Of a stretch of 64,000 nt of DNA, positions 9,212-17,007 are shown piece after piece. The DNA is taken from contig JBCBDX010000005.1 of the NCBI GenBank assembly GCA_038529265.1, positions 1 to 64,000 on the forward strand. The letters run 5' to 3'. The notes under the pieces were generated by a model. It saw only the letters and a list, made by a program, of their open reading frames with translations, had not been told where the DNA came from and made no database searches. A program made the translations under genes and the position numbers. Source of the DNA: JBCBDX01 sp038529265. GTDB taxonomy: Bacteria > Pseudomonadota > Alphaproteobacteria > Rhizobiales > Rhizobiaceae. Every line of letters starts with the position of its first letter. Position 1 is the first letter of the stretch.

Positions 9212-9592
9212 ATGTTGGTTTCAAAGGGTACGTTTACCGCCGGTCCTGGGCATGAAATGACAGGCGGCTTCACAATCAGCCGTACACCAGCAGGTTTTGA
9301 ATTCGCCACAACATCCGACTTCTTTTTTGATGGCTCGCCGGCACCGGGCTTCGCATATATTCAGGGCGACCCTACTTCGGCAACCTCAAATGAATTGGGA
9401 CTTGCAGCGTCGACCTCGGGTTTCCTGCCGCTGACACAAACGCCGCCACCGTTTGTGCCGCGCGTTGAGATTAAAGGTGTTCAATCCGGTCTAATGCATC
9501 CATCAACGCCATTTATGCAGTTCGACCACATCTTTCTGTGGTGTTTCGAAATCCCAAGCCTGCTCGGCTATGGAAAAGTCGAGGAGGCCTGA
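9212..9592 (+). CDS. DM13-like domain protein
   Basis: A 126-residue protein resembling the DM13 domain, proposed in the literature to be an electron-transfer or redox module. Matching features are the opening KGTFTAGPGHEMTGGFTISR, a middle FATTSDFFFDGSPAPGFAYI and an ending FDHIFLWCFEIPSLLGYGKV, where DM13 proteins keep a tryptophan-cysteine pair before a Phe-Gly turn. No signal peptide is visible. The ATG at 9212 has AGAAAGGA just before it; the frame is open further upstream but that part overlaps the preceding gene. Assignment is by pattern only. Confidence 0.6.
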   Translation: MLVSKGTFTAGPGHEMTGGFTISRTPAGFEFATTSDFFFDGSPAPGFAYIQGDPTSATSNELGLAASTSGFLPLTQTPPPFVPRVEIKGVQSGLMHPSTPFMQFDHIFLWCFEIPSLLGYGKVEEA

Positions 9593-9595
9593 ACC

Positions 9596-10095
9596 GTGAA
9601 AACTATCCATGCAACTGTCACAGACGATGATTTATCCTTCCTGCCTTATGCCGATCACTTCTTCACCAGCGTTGCATCGCAAGTGGCTTATTCGTTGGAT
9701 CGGGCAGAGGGCGGCAGTGGAAAACAGTTGGGCAGGCACTGCAAGTCAAATTGCGGGTTTTGATGCCAGGCATGCCGGTCTATGGCACAACGCCAAATCA
9801 AGACCGGCTGCTTGGACAGAGAGGGGCCGTAAAGCGAGACTTTCTCGAAGTCATTGGCGGATACTGGACAACACCTGAGTAACGTTTTCAGGGGCGCGTT
9901 ACAGTTCTCGAGAGTGCGCTTTTACCAATATCGATTTGTAAAGAGTCCCTGTATTCGAAGACGACATATGACGATGTTCTTATCAAGACGATCGCGTCTA
10001 TTGGCGATATGGCGCCGGTTAACGAAAATGATCGGACTGATGCCCGCTTCGTCGATCGCTTGGAAAATTTGAAGGCGGCCAGATTTGGCGCCTGA
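9596..10095 (+). pseudogene. Broken gene ending the haloperoxidase/subtilase operon
   Basis: A GTG at 9596, three bases after the previous stop and nine bases behind GAGGAGG, starts a protein-like frame (MKTIHATVTDDDLSFLPYAD). The frame stops at 9763. Coding character continues in the -1 frame from about 9720 (TVGQALQVKLRVLMPGMPVY), meets a TAA at 9880-9882 after GGYWTTPE and continues in that frame (SLYSKTTYDDVLIKTIASIG) to a TGA at 10093. Joined, the product would be about 165 residues. One frameshift and one nonsense codon are needed. A GGAAAA run at 9719-9724 is the likely slip point. I recognise no family. Confidence 0.6.
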
Positions 10096-10119
10096 TAGCA
10101 CTGTTTGATATGCTGCAGA

Positions 10120-10605
10120 CTAAGCTAGTTTAGCGATGGTTATCTGACACCGGATGTCAAATCCAAGATGTTGGTATAAGCCAATCGCCTTCTCGTTTTC
10201 GATGTATATATGCAGAAATGGTGTGATACCACATCGCTCCAGTCTACGTGTCATTACTGTCACCAGCGCGCGCGCATAGCCGCGGCCCTGATGGTCAGGG
10301 TGAACGCAGACGGCACTGATTTCAGTGCATCCAGGAAAGGCCATTCGCTGCCCTGCCATTGCAACCAATTTTCCGTCAACGCGAACGCCGATGAACTCAC
10401 CGAGCATATGTGTTTGTCTCTCAAAAGGCACCGGCTTTGTCAGTTTCGCCAGCGCCAACATGTCCAGTGAATCATCACCTCCCAAGATGGTCACATCATA
10501 GGGACAAACGTCATAAACCGGACGCGTGTGAACCATTTGAATACCGCGCAGTCGATGCACAATCTCTAGACCATGCGGTGCGTGTGGTTCTTTGGCACTT
10601 AACAT
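10120..10605 (-). CDS. GNAT acetyltransferase, probably N-terminally truncated
   Basis: A GNAT (FR47-like) N-acetyltransferase of 161 residues, which would transfer acetyl from acetyl-CoA to an amine. The acetyl-CoA loop is VCVHPDHQGRGYARAL, followed by the usual HIYIENEKAIGLYQHLGF ending. Relatives of this type normally carry some 60-80 more residues before the segment that begins here. The start lies directly against a decayed methyltransferase gene on the same strand, so the 5' part was probably lost in a deletion. The substrate is unknown and function is doubtful. Confidence 0.65.
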   Translation of the reverse strand: MLSAKEPHAPHGLEIVHRLRGIQMVHTRPVYDVCPYDVTILGGDDSLDMLALAKLTKPVPFERQTHMLGEFIGVRVDGKLVAMAGQRMAFPGCTEISAVCVHPDHQGRGYARALVTVMTRRLERCGITPFLHIYIENEKAIGLYQHLGFDIRCQITIAKLA

Positions 10606-11090
10606 CAGTGATCGCCCAGCGCGTGATCTGATCCGGGCCGCAAACTTCTGGTCAAAATGTCTCGAAGGCGCGGGCGCAGCGACAAATGCACTGACTGTTC
10701 CGCCTGTTGGTCCTTTTCAAGCGAAAGGAATGCCTTATGCACCGGGCCATAAAGTGTGCGAAATGCATCAACAAAATGCTCCGATGACCGGTAGCAAAAC
10801 TTGAACTGTCGTGCTGCGACCGAGATGCGGTTTGCTCTGCTGAAACTTGTATTGAGCCATATTTCACCGCCCCATCTTGCAGGGAGCTTTACGCCTGCGG
10901 GCGGCGGTACAAACCCACCGAGGACACGGAACAGACGACCAATAAAGCCATCGGGCATCCAATTGGTATGCCGATTTTACCATCCGGTCGGCAAACACGC
11001 AGCAGCTCATCGGCTGCAACCAACTGGTTGAGAGCAAACATCACCCCAAAAGTTGACACGACTGCACCAAAGCTGCCTTCTTAAAAGTGA
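10606..11090 (-). pseudogene. Remnant of a SAM-dependent methyltransferase gene
   Basis: Reading the minus strand from about 11090 gives SFGAVVSTFGVMFALNQLVA, then ADELLRVCRPDGKIG, which is motif II-III of class I methyltransferases of the UbiE-like group. At about 10960 the frame changes and continues as GFIGRLFRVLGGFVPPPAGV, then RSSEHFVDAFRTLYGPVHKA, the typical C-terminal part of the same family. The SAM-binding N-terminus is missing, so the gene is 5' truncated and frameshifted. It abuts the truncated GNAT gene. Confidence 0.65.
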
Positions 11091-11387
11091 TGCGCCAATC
11101 AAACAGTTGACGTGGACCGCAATGACGGGAGTATAAGGTCGCTTGATAAGAAATTTCAGACCAGATTACGAATATCAATTTTTATTAATAGAAATAATTA
11201 TTGCTGTTTCGTGAATTTAATTCTGCTGTCATTTATCATATCTCCTTAATATATAGAGGTTTTTTATATTCAATAACAATTCTATAAATAATTTCGTCTC
11301 ATATCATACAGTTTTTCAGTTGATTAAATCGAATTTCTAAGAGTTAATTTCGTGGGCTATCCCGCCCGTCACTTAAAGGAGATTATC
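11091..11387 (+). promoter_or_regulatory. AT-rich upstream region of the peptide cluster
   Basis: About 300 bases without a gene, clearly AT-richer than its flanks, with many short A/T runs around 11150-11345. It leads into AAAGGAG at 11375-11381, an almost ideal ribosome binding site six bases before the peptide ATG. It probably holds the promoter of the cluster. I cannot point to a single -35/-10 pair with confidence. Confidence 0.5.
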
Positions 11388-11471
11388 ATGACAGATAAGA
11401 AAATCGATGAGAGCAAACTTTTCGGCTACTCCGAAAAAGGTGTAAAGCCAATCGCTGACCAATCAAACTAA
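11388..11471 (+). CDS. Candidate 27-residue precursor peptide
   Basis: A 27-codon gene too short for routine calling. The product starts MTDKKIDES and ends KLFGYSEKGVKPIADQSN. It is supported by AAAGGAG at ideal spacing, its own AT-rich upstream region, a strong hairpin straight after the stop, and the peptide-modifying enzyme genes that follow. A charged N-terminal half could serve as leader and the C-terminal half, with Phe, Tyr, Lys, Asp and Asn, as core. No cysteine is present, so lanthionine or thioether chemistry is unlikely. I do not recognise a described precursor family. Identification as a substrate is inference from context. Confidence 0.65.
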   Translation: MTDKKIDESKLFGYSEKGVKPIADQSN

Positions 11472-11481
11472 ATCGACTTCC

Positions 11482-11508
11482 GGTGGGGGCTGCGCTGCAG
11501 CCCCCACC
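11482..11508 (+). terminator. Strong hairpin after the peptide gene (attenuator)
   Basis: A perfect 12-bp stem, GGTGGGGGCTGC pairing with GCAGCCCCCACC, with a three-base loop, beginning 11 bases after the peptide stop. It is followed by TTGACTTG rather than a long T run. It probably works as a partial terminator or RNA-end stabiliser, giving more peptide mRNA than enzyme mRNA, as often seen in ribosomal-peptide clusters. Confidence 0.75.
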
Positions 11509-11545
11509 TTGACTTGCAAAGATTAGACAATCCAGCGAGGCAATT

Positions 11546-12538
11546 ATGGACGCAGTAGATCTGGTTTCACCTAATGAAAGTGACGCAACGCAGTTAAGAA
11601 CGAACATAAACGGCAAAATACTCGGTAGTATTGGCTATTTGTCAGAACTGGCGCGTGATGATGCTGACCAAACAGATGACGGCATTGAATTGGTCGCAGA
11701 AGATAAGATCAGTGGTTTCCTGCATATACACTATCATGATTGCGTGTCGCACCTGAAAAGCGATGAAAAGGCTGCTGCACTGACATGCCTCAGCCACGTC
11801 AATCGCTCACTGAAACGCACAGATCGCCCTCATGTGTCAGGGCTTTTTGCTTCAGTAGACGAGCAATACAATCACGATGCCTACATGCGTGTCAGCAACA
11901 AGAGCTTTCTGTCCACCTATGGCGCACCGCTCGATGCAAGCCGTTTGGATGGGGTAAGCTGCCAACAATCCGTCGATGCAACCAACGAAGCTCTGGATTG
12001 GCTGAAAGAAAGCGATCCCACGCTTTATGACGAACTATCGATCTATGTAACCGATGTCCTTCTCGTTCATTCGGACACAATGAACGCGGCCTCTTCAGTT
12101 AACTCGATGGGCATTGTGCGGATGAGCCATTTGAAGCCCGGCCAGAACTGGACCCGCTATTATGAGAATCTGGTGCATGAGGCCGCCCATCAGCACCTGA
12201 ACTACATTTGGTCGGAACATGAGCTCATCGAAAACGAAGATAGCGGCACCTATGCTTCTCCGCTTCGCCAAGAACCAAGGCCGCTAAGCGGGATACTTCA
12301 TGCAGCTTTTGTGCTTGCGCGGACGATGCGCGGTATTTCGATGCTTAATGAAAATGGCAGCTATGACCCAGCGCGTCATCCTATTTCGACTGCCTATAAC
12401 AACAAAAAGAACCCAGCCAGCTTCCGCGAGAAGTTCGATGATTGCATCGAGACGCTGCAAAAACATGCCAAGTTTACTGACTTTGGCGCCGAGCTATTCT
12501 CTGAAATGCAGGTGTTTGCAGATCAATACCAAACGTGA
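11546..12538 (+). CDS. HExxH-type peptide beta-hydroxylase-like protein
   Basis: A 330-residue soluble protein with HEAAHQHL near residue 213, followed about 30 residues later by SPLRQEPRPLSGILHAAFVL. The pair matches the family annotated as alpha-ketoglutarate HExxH peptide beta-hydroxylases (older name: HExxH motif protein). In these the two histidines and a later histidine bind iron and an arginine in the RPL segment is thought to hold the co-substrate. These proteins occur in peptide-modification clusters. GAGG lies before the ATG. The gene follows the peptide gene and its hairpin. The predicted job is oxygenation of a side chain of the 27-residue peptide; this is inference. Confidence 0.75.
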   Translation: MDAVDLVSPNESDATQLRTNINGKILGSIGYLSELARDDADQTDDGIELVAEDKISGFLHIHYHDCVSHLKSDEKAAALTCLSHVNRSLKRTDRPHVSGLFASVDEQYNHDAYMRVSNKSFLSTYGAPLDASRLDGVSCQQSVDATNEALDWLKESDPTLYDELSIYVTDVLLVHSDTMNAASSVNSMGIVRMSHLKPGQNWTRYYENLVHEAAHQHLNYIWSEHELIENEDSGTYASPLRQEPRPLSGILHAAFVLARTMRGISMLNENGSYDPARHPISTAYNNKKNPASFREKFDDCIETLQKHAKFTDFGAELFSEMQVFADQYQT

Positions 12539-12582
12539 CGAACCCTTGAACTTAAACCCCTAACAAAAAGGTTTTTGGGCAT

Positions 12583-13629
12583 ATGGATCGAACGCATGAA
12601 GTTTCTGTGTTGCATTTGGCGGGTTCAAACTCATCGGATTTTTACGTGAGCCAGTCCATATCCTTTGCAGAAGAGACGGTAATACAAGCAGGCACCAGCA
12701 ACATCTTCGGCGTTGCCTATCCAGACGGCACTTGGCGCCTTGGATCGGATCTTGAAAATCTTGGGTCCGCTCTCACTCTGCCGCAGTTTTTAGAGCGGCT
12801 GCCTCCGATTGATATTGTCGTACCGTATATGTTCTGCCGGGCGGGCATGACGGCGTTCCGCTCACTCTTTGAGGACATTTTGAAGATACCGGTTTTCGGG
12901 CCAACTGCCTCATCAAACTCGATCTCAATGGATAAGCATCACACACGTGAGTTGGTCAGCGCTAATGGCGTGCGTGTCCCGAACGGACTGTTGCTTCGGA
13001 GCAAGTCAGAAGCGGATCAATATGCGTTTGCCTTTCCAAAGATCGTAAAACCGAACTGCGAAGACAATTCTTTGGGTCTAAGCTTGGTGCATGATGAGGC
13101 TCACCTTGACCATGCACTGGATCAAGCTTTTGCCTACGACAGCGAGGTTCTGATCGAAGACTATATCGCGGGTAGAGAAGTACGGGTTGCGGTTGTCGAA
13201 ACTGAGGATGGAATTTTTGTGCCATCCATCAAAGAATATCTGGTCAATGAACAACACCCAATCCGGCATTCCGATGACAAGATAAGCTTCGACATTCATG
13301 GCAAGGCGCTTGAAGAGCCTGTTGCCGGATATATTGCAACACAGTGTCCCGCCTCGCTCGATAATGAAGTTCGCGATGAACTTGTCGACTTTTCAAGAAA
13401 AGCGCATCTGGCGCTTGGCTGCCGACATTATTCGCTGTTTGATTTTCGCATTGAAACTGCAACCGGGCGCGCATTCTTTCTGGAAGCAGGGCTTTTTTGG
13501 ACCATCGGGCCAAACAGCATAATCACGCAAATGCTGACTGCTTCCAACATAAACCCCAATGAGACTTTCATGTCCCTTTTGCAGCAAGCCATTGCTCAGG
13601 ATAAACCCGCCAAACTCGGCATGAACTGA
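12583..13629 (+). CDS. D-Ala-D-Ala-ligase-like ATP-grasp enzyme
   Basis: A 348-residue ATP-grasp protein of the Ddl type, which activates a carboxylate as acyl phosphate and joins it to an amine. Visible parts are SMDKHHTRELVSANGVRVP, the ATP-binding lysine strand PKIVKPNCEDNSLG, the VLIEDYIAGREVRVAV strand and the metal-binding end LFDFRIE...FFLEAGLFWT. True Ddl enzymes have Glu-x-Asn in this last motif; here it reads Glu-Ala-Gly, so a metal-binding asparagine is lost and the substrate is probably not D-Ala. Together with the next gene it could attach amino acids to the peptide or to a free acid. Confidence 0.8.
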   Translation: MDRTHEVSVLHLAGSNSSDFYVSQSISFAEETVIQAGTSNIFGVAYPDGTWRLGSDLENLGSALTLPQFLERLPPIDIVVPYMFCRAGMTAFRSLFEDILKIPVFGPTASSNSISMDKHHTRELVSANGVRVPNGLLLRSKSEADQYAFAFPKIVKPNCEDNSLGLSLVHDEAHLDHALDQAFAYDSEVLIEDYIAGREVRVAVVETEDGIFVPSIKEYLVNEQHPIRHSDDKISFDIHGKALEEPVAGYIATQCPASLDNEVRDELVDFSRKAHLALGCRHYSLFDFRIETATGRAFFLEAGLFWTIGPNSIITQMLTASNINPNETFMSLLQQAIAQDKPAKLGMN

Positions 13630-13675
13630 TGCTCATTCCGGATTAGTGTCCTTCATGTATTTGTAGATTTCTAGC

Positions 13676-14815
13676 ATGCTTCTCTGGTCGATTTCGTTGC
13701 TGGGGCAACCGGCGGAAAAAAGAACTTATAGCAACTCACCTTTGACAGACCCTATTACGGTTAGGCGCAATCTGGTGGCGCTTACACAAACACTGACCAA
13801 CAAACTTGGCCAGAACCCTACTGGCATTCTACCCATCGATTGTTTGGCTGAAACCGATGCCGAAACCGGGTTTCAGATCGATGGCCATGACATCCGGCTT
13901 CTGCGATTTATCGAGGAAGCTGGCATGAAGTACGACGTCCGACGGCAGCTAAAGGATCAAGTCAAACAGCTTGATAGTGATCATGGGTTAGAGGTTTCAA
14001 TTGGCTTTGAATTGGAGTTCACCCTGTCTCCATGCCAGGCGCAGCTGGCATATGATGCGGCATCGCGCCTGCCCTTTGATGATATGCTTCAAGCGATCGA
14101 GCGAAATTTGATTGAAAACGGCATTTCGATTGCATCGAGCAATTTTGAGCAGGGCACCGGTCAGTTTGAGTTTTCATTCAGCCCTGCGGAACCGCTGAGA
14201 GCTTGTGACCAGATCATCTTTAGCCGCCATGCTATCAAGCACTATGCGCAGAAGTTTGGCGTCACCGCTTCATTTCTGCCGCAACCGGCAAACGGCGTGC
14301 CCGCAAACGCACTCCATACCAATGTCTCTTTTGCCAACACGAAAAGAACCGAAAACAGCCTGACATTGAGACAACTGGCCATCAGCATTCAAAGCATCAA
14401 CGATGCTCTGGCGTTTTTGGCAGCACCAACCATCAACTCCTATCGCCGACTATCAACGGGCCAATTTGGCGCGCCCACCACAAACACTTTTGATAGTGCG
14501 GACAAACGCGCTTGCATGAGACTGATGGATGATTATCTCGAGTATCGCCTACCCGACAGCGCCACCAACCCATACTTGATGTGTTCTGCGCTACTCTTTT
14601 GTCTCAAGACAGCGCATCAAGATGGCAAGGGCAACGTACCTGCCATTCCTGCCGATCTTCAACGCTCAACACGGGCCTTTCGCGACCATTCAGACCTGAC
14701 CCAGTTTATTGGGCCGGATATATCGCAAGTGCTTTGCGAACTGAAAGAACGGGAGTGGCAGGATTTCTTGTCTACCGTCTCTTCGTTTGACCACGATAGC
14801 TATTTCTATTTGTGA
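13676..14815 (+). CDS. Glutamine-synthetase-like ligase
   Basis: A 379-residue protein with the glutamine synthetase catalytic fold, which makes gamma-glutamyl-type amides via acyl phosphate. Matching motifs are IGFELEF (metal glutamates), FEQGTGQFEFSFSP, NALHTNVSF (metal histidine), PTINSYRRLSTGQFGAP and RLPDSATNPYL. It is shorter than typical enzymes (about 450) and the N-terminal beta-grasp part is reduced. The start is uncertain: the ATG at 13676 lacks a ribosome binding site. It is 46 bases after the ATP-grasp gene. It probably couples an amine to a carboxylate side chain in the same pathway and is not the central nitrogen-assimilation enzyme. Confidence 0.75.
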   Translation: MLLWSISLLGQPAEKRTYSNSPLTDPITVRRNLVALTQTLTNKLGQNPTGILPIDCLAETDAETGFQIDGHDIRLLRFIEEAGMKYDVRRQLKDQVKQLDSDHGLEVSIGFELEFTLSPCQAQLAYDAASRLPFDDMLQAIERNLIENGISIASSNFEQGTGQFEFSFSPAEPLRACDQIIFSRHAIKHYAQKFGVTASFLPQPANGVPANALHTNVSFANTKRTENSLTLRQLAISIQSINDALAFLAAPTINSYRRLSTGQFGAPTTNTFDSADKRACMRLMDDYLEYRLPDSATNPYLMCSALLFCLKTAHQDGKGNVPAIPADLQRSTRAFRDHSDLTQFIGPDISQVLCELKEREWQDFLSTVSSFDHDSYFYL

Positions 14816-15591
14816 CCGTCTGACTGCAAAACCTGTTCAGCAAAAGCGGCATAGTCATGCGCCTTCATGCAAGCGGTCAAGATGGTGGCCAGACGTCTCA
14901 GTTTCGGCGCGGGAAGATCGCTCCATCCAAGAGGGTCTTTGATGAAAAACGCGTCTGCCCAAATCCACCCTTCGCGCCGAGATTCCTCAAGGTTCCCGCC
15001 AGGTTCATATGGTTTGACATGATGGGTGCCGAACCCGGCAAATGAGTGAAACTGGAAGCCTTGTGCCCTGAAGAATTGTTCTATCTCTGCAAACAGAGGC
15101 TGGGCCTGATATTGCGGGATGAACTCCACTTCACACTCCACAACAAGGCATTCTTCCAAAATGGCTTGTGCGTTTTCCAAAATGGACAGTTCGCTGCCTT
15201 GTGTGTCGATCTTGATGTAATCGGCCCGTTGGCCTGGCAAGACATCATCGAGCCGTTTCGTGTCGATTTCATATGTATCAACGATCGCCATTGGTTCTGC
15301 AAAACCATCAAACAGCTTTGCGAGTTCGAGGTTCGGCTTGAGGAGCGATGATCTTCCCGGATGGGCGCAAATGTTGAGCGTTTGCGTGCTGCCATCACCC
15401 AAGGCAGCTTTTATAGCCTTAAAACCCGGCTTGTTTTCGTAAGCCGTGCTCAACTCACGATGTTTTTCTTCATCAGGCTCAAACGCAATAACGTGATAAT
15501 CTGCATGACCCGTTAAAGCGTCGTACGTGTTGACCGTACTTTCAAACTGAGCCGCGCCAATATCGATGACTATGATGGTATCGTCATTCAT
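14806..15591 (-). CDS. FkbM-family methyltransferase
   Basis: A 261-residue SAM-dependent methyltransferase of the FkbM family, typically an O-methyltransferase in natural-product or glycan pathways. Motifs are VIDIGAAQFES, VIAFEPDEEK and the FkbM signature YIKIDTQGSELSILENA. Its 3' end overlaps the end of the glutamine-synthetase-like gene by ten bases, in convergent orientation. Its start overlaps the upstream transporter gene by eight bases, so the two form an operon. It may methylate the peptide product or an unrelated metabolite. Confidence 0.8.
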   Translation of the reverse strand: MNDDTIIVIDIGAAQFESTVNTYDALTGHADYHVIAFEPDEEKHRELSTAYENKPGFKAIKAALGDGSTQTLNICAHPGRSSLLKPNLELAKLFDGFAEPMAIVDTYEIDTKRLDDVLPGQRADYIKIDTQGSELSILENAQAILEECLVVECEVEFIPQYQAQPLFAEIEQFFRAQGFQFHSFAGFGTHHVKPYEPGGNLEESRREGWIWADAFFIKDPLGWSDLPAPKLRRLATILTACMKAHDYAAFAEQVLQSDGHK

Positions 15592-16879
15592 TTACTAGGT
15601 GCCCACGGCTTGTGGCTCCAAATGTCTGATCCAAACGTTGAACAAAGCGATGCATGCGCGCCCCCAAAATGATCAGGGTCAAAATCGCCGTAGCACCACT
15701 GGCGGCCAAGAACCCGTATGATTGCCAGTTGTAGATTACGCCGAACAAATAGGCGCATGGAATACCAAATGCAAAATTGGCAACAATAACTGATAAAGAA
15801 GGAAATATTACGTCACCAAAATTACGAAGTATGGCGCGTATTGTGAGTATGATCATTTCAAATGGCATCAATATCGCAACAAACAGGATTGCTCTGGCCA
15901 TCAATTCAGCTGTATTTGCGTCTTTTATATAGATTTCTGCTATCTCATCGCCAAAAATAGAAATGAAAATTGATATCGTCGTTGCAATAGCAGCGTTAAG
16001 AGCGATGACGCCATTGATCCTGCTGTAAACCGAAACAGGCGCACCTTCATGATATCGGGTGACGATTGATGCCGATGTTGAAAAGCCGATGAAAAAAACG
16101 AAGCACAGTGTGAACAGGTTCAACGCAGACTGATAAATCGCCAATTGAGCAGCTTCGAACGAGGCTGAGAACGTGTTCAAGATGACGTAGAAGAGACCTT
16201 CTGATCCCCAGGTTAACGCCAATGGCAGACCCAGAAGCGCCATTGCAGCCAGTTTTGGAGAGGCCAAGCTGCGTAGATCAGTGGGCAATCCAATCTTTTG
16301 ATCGACGACCAAATAGGCCATTAAGGCCAAGGCTGAAACATATCTTGTTCCCAGTAGCGCAAGCGCCATATCGAGTAATTGATGCTCGCTTAAGCTGACG
16401 CCGACTTCAAAGATCAACAGGTTCGCCGTTATAAACGTTATAAGCGAAGCCAGTGTGGTGCCCAGCTCAAACCGGGTCCGTTTCACAAGATGGAGCGTGT
16501 TTGAACATACAACCGCGATTATCTGTGCAGGCACGCCGCAAATGAAGATCAGGTTCAATTGATAAAACAGCTGAACGTCTATTTGGCCCGATAGCGAATG
16601 GGCGATAAAACTAGTGATAAGTGCGCTAACGACGTAAATTGGCAGCGATAACACTGCGAGCCAGACCCACGATGCGTAGAACGTCTCGCACAGGCTTTGA
16701 CCAGAAACCGATTGCTCGCTTTTATTACCCGCGACCGCGAATATGCTGGAAAAAAATCCGGAAGCTATCAGTACGGCAAAACCGGCGGGGACCAGGGCAA
16801 GTCCAACGACCGCTACGGCGTTGATGCCAAGCGTCGCTGCAAACCAAAAGCATGCTGTGCTTACTGAGTGTTTGGCCAA
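15584..16879 (-). CDS. MATE-family efflux transporter, start unclear
   Basis: A 431-residue multi-pass membrane protein of the MATE/MOP type, which exports small molecules using an ion gradient. About 12 membrane segments are visible, and AIYQSALNLFTLCFVFFIGF matches the start of the second half. The first possible start in frame is a TTG at 16879, but the frame upstream still looks like the conserved first helix (FRLGLPIALSQLA) with no ATG, GTG or TTG before a stop at 16985. So either translation starts at a rare codon such as CTG or ATA, or the gene lost its 5' end. It is a candidate exporter for the peptide cluster. Confidence 0.75.
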   Translation of the reverse strand: MAKHSVSTACFWFAATLGINAVAVVGLALVPAGFAVLIASGFFSSIFAVAGNKSEQSVSGQSLCETFYASWVWLAVLSLPIYVVSALITSFIAHSLSGQIDVQLFYQLNLIFICGVPAQIIAVVCSNTLHLVKRTRFELGTTLASLITFITANLLIFEVGVSLSEHQLLDMALALLGTRYVSALALMAYLVVDQKIGLPTDLRSLASPKLAAMALLGLPLALTWGSEGLFYVILNTFSASFEAAQLAIYQSALNLFTLCFVFFIGFSTSASIVTRYHEGAPVSVYSRINGVIALNAAIATTISIFISIFGDEIAEIYIKDANTAELMARAILFVAILMPFEMIILTIRAILRNFGDVIFPSLSVIVANFAFGIPCAYLFGVIYNWQSYGFLAASGATAILTLIILGARMHRFVQRLDQTFGATSRGHLVNE

Positions 16880-17007
16880 CTGGGACAGGGCAATGGGCAG
16901 CCCCAGTCGGAAACTCTGCAGCGCTAATTGTGCATTTCCCAGCGAACAAGCCCCTATCAGACCAACGCCATGCCCGCGTTGTTGCTAAGCTAGGAAAACG
17001 CACTCCA

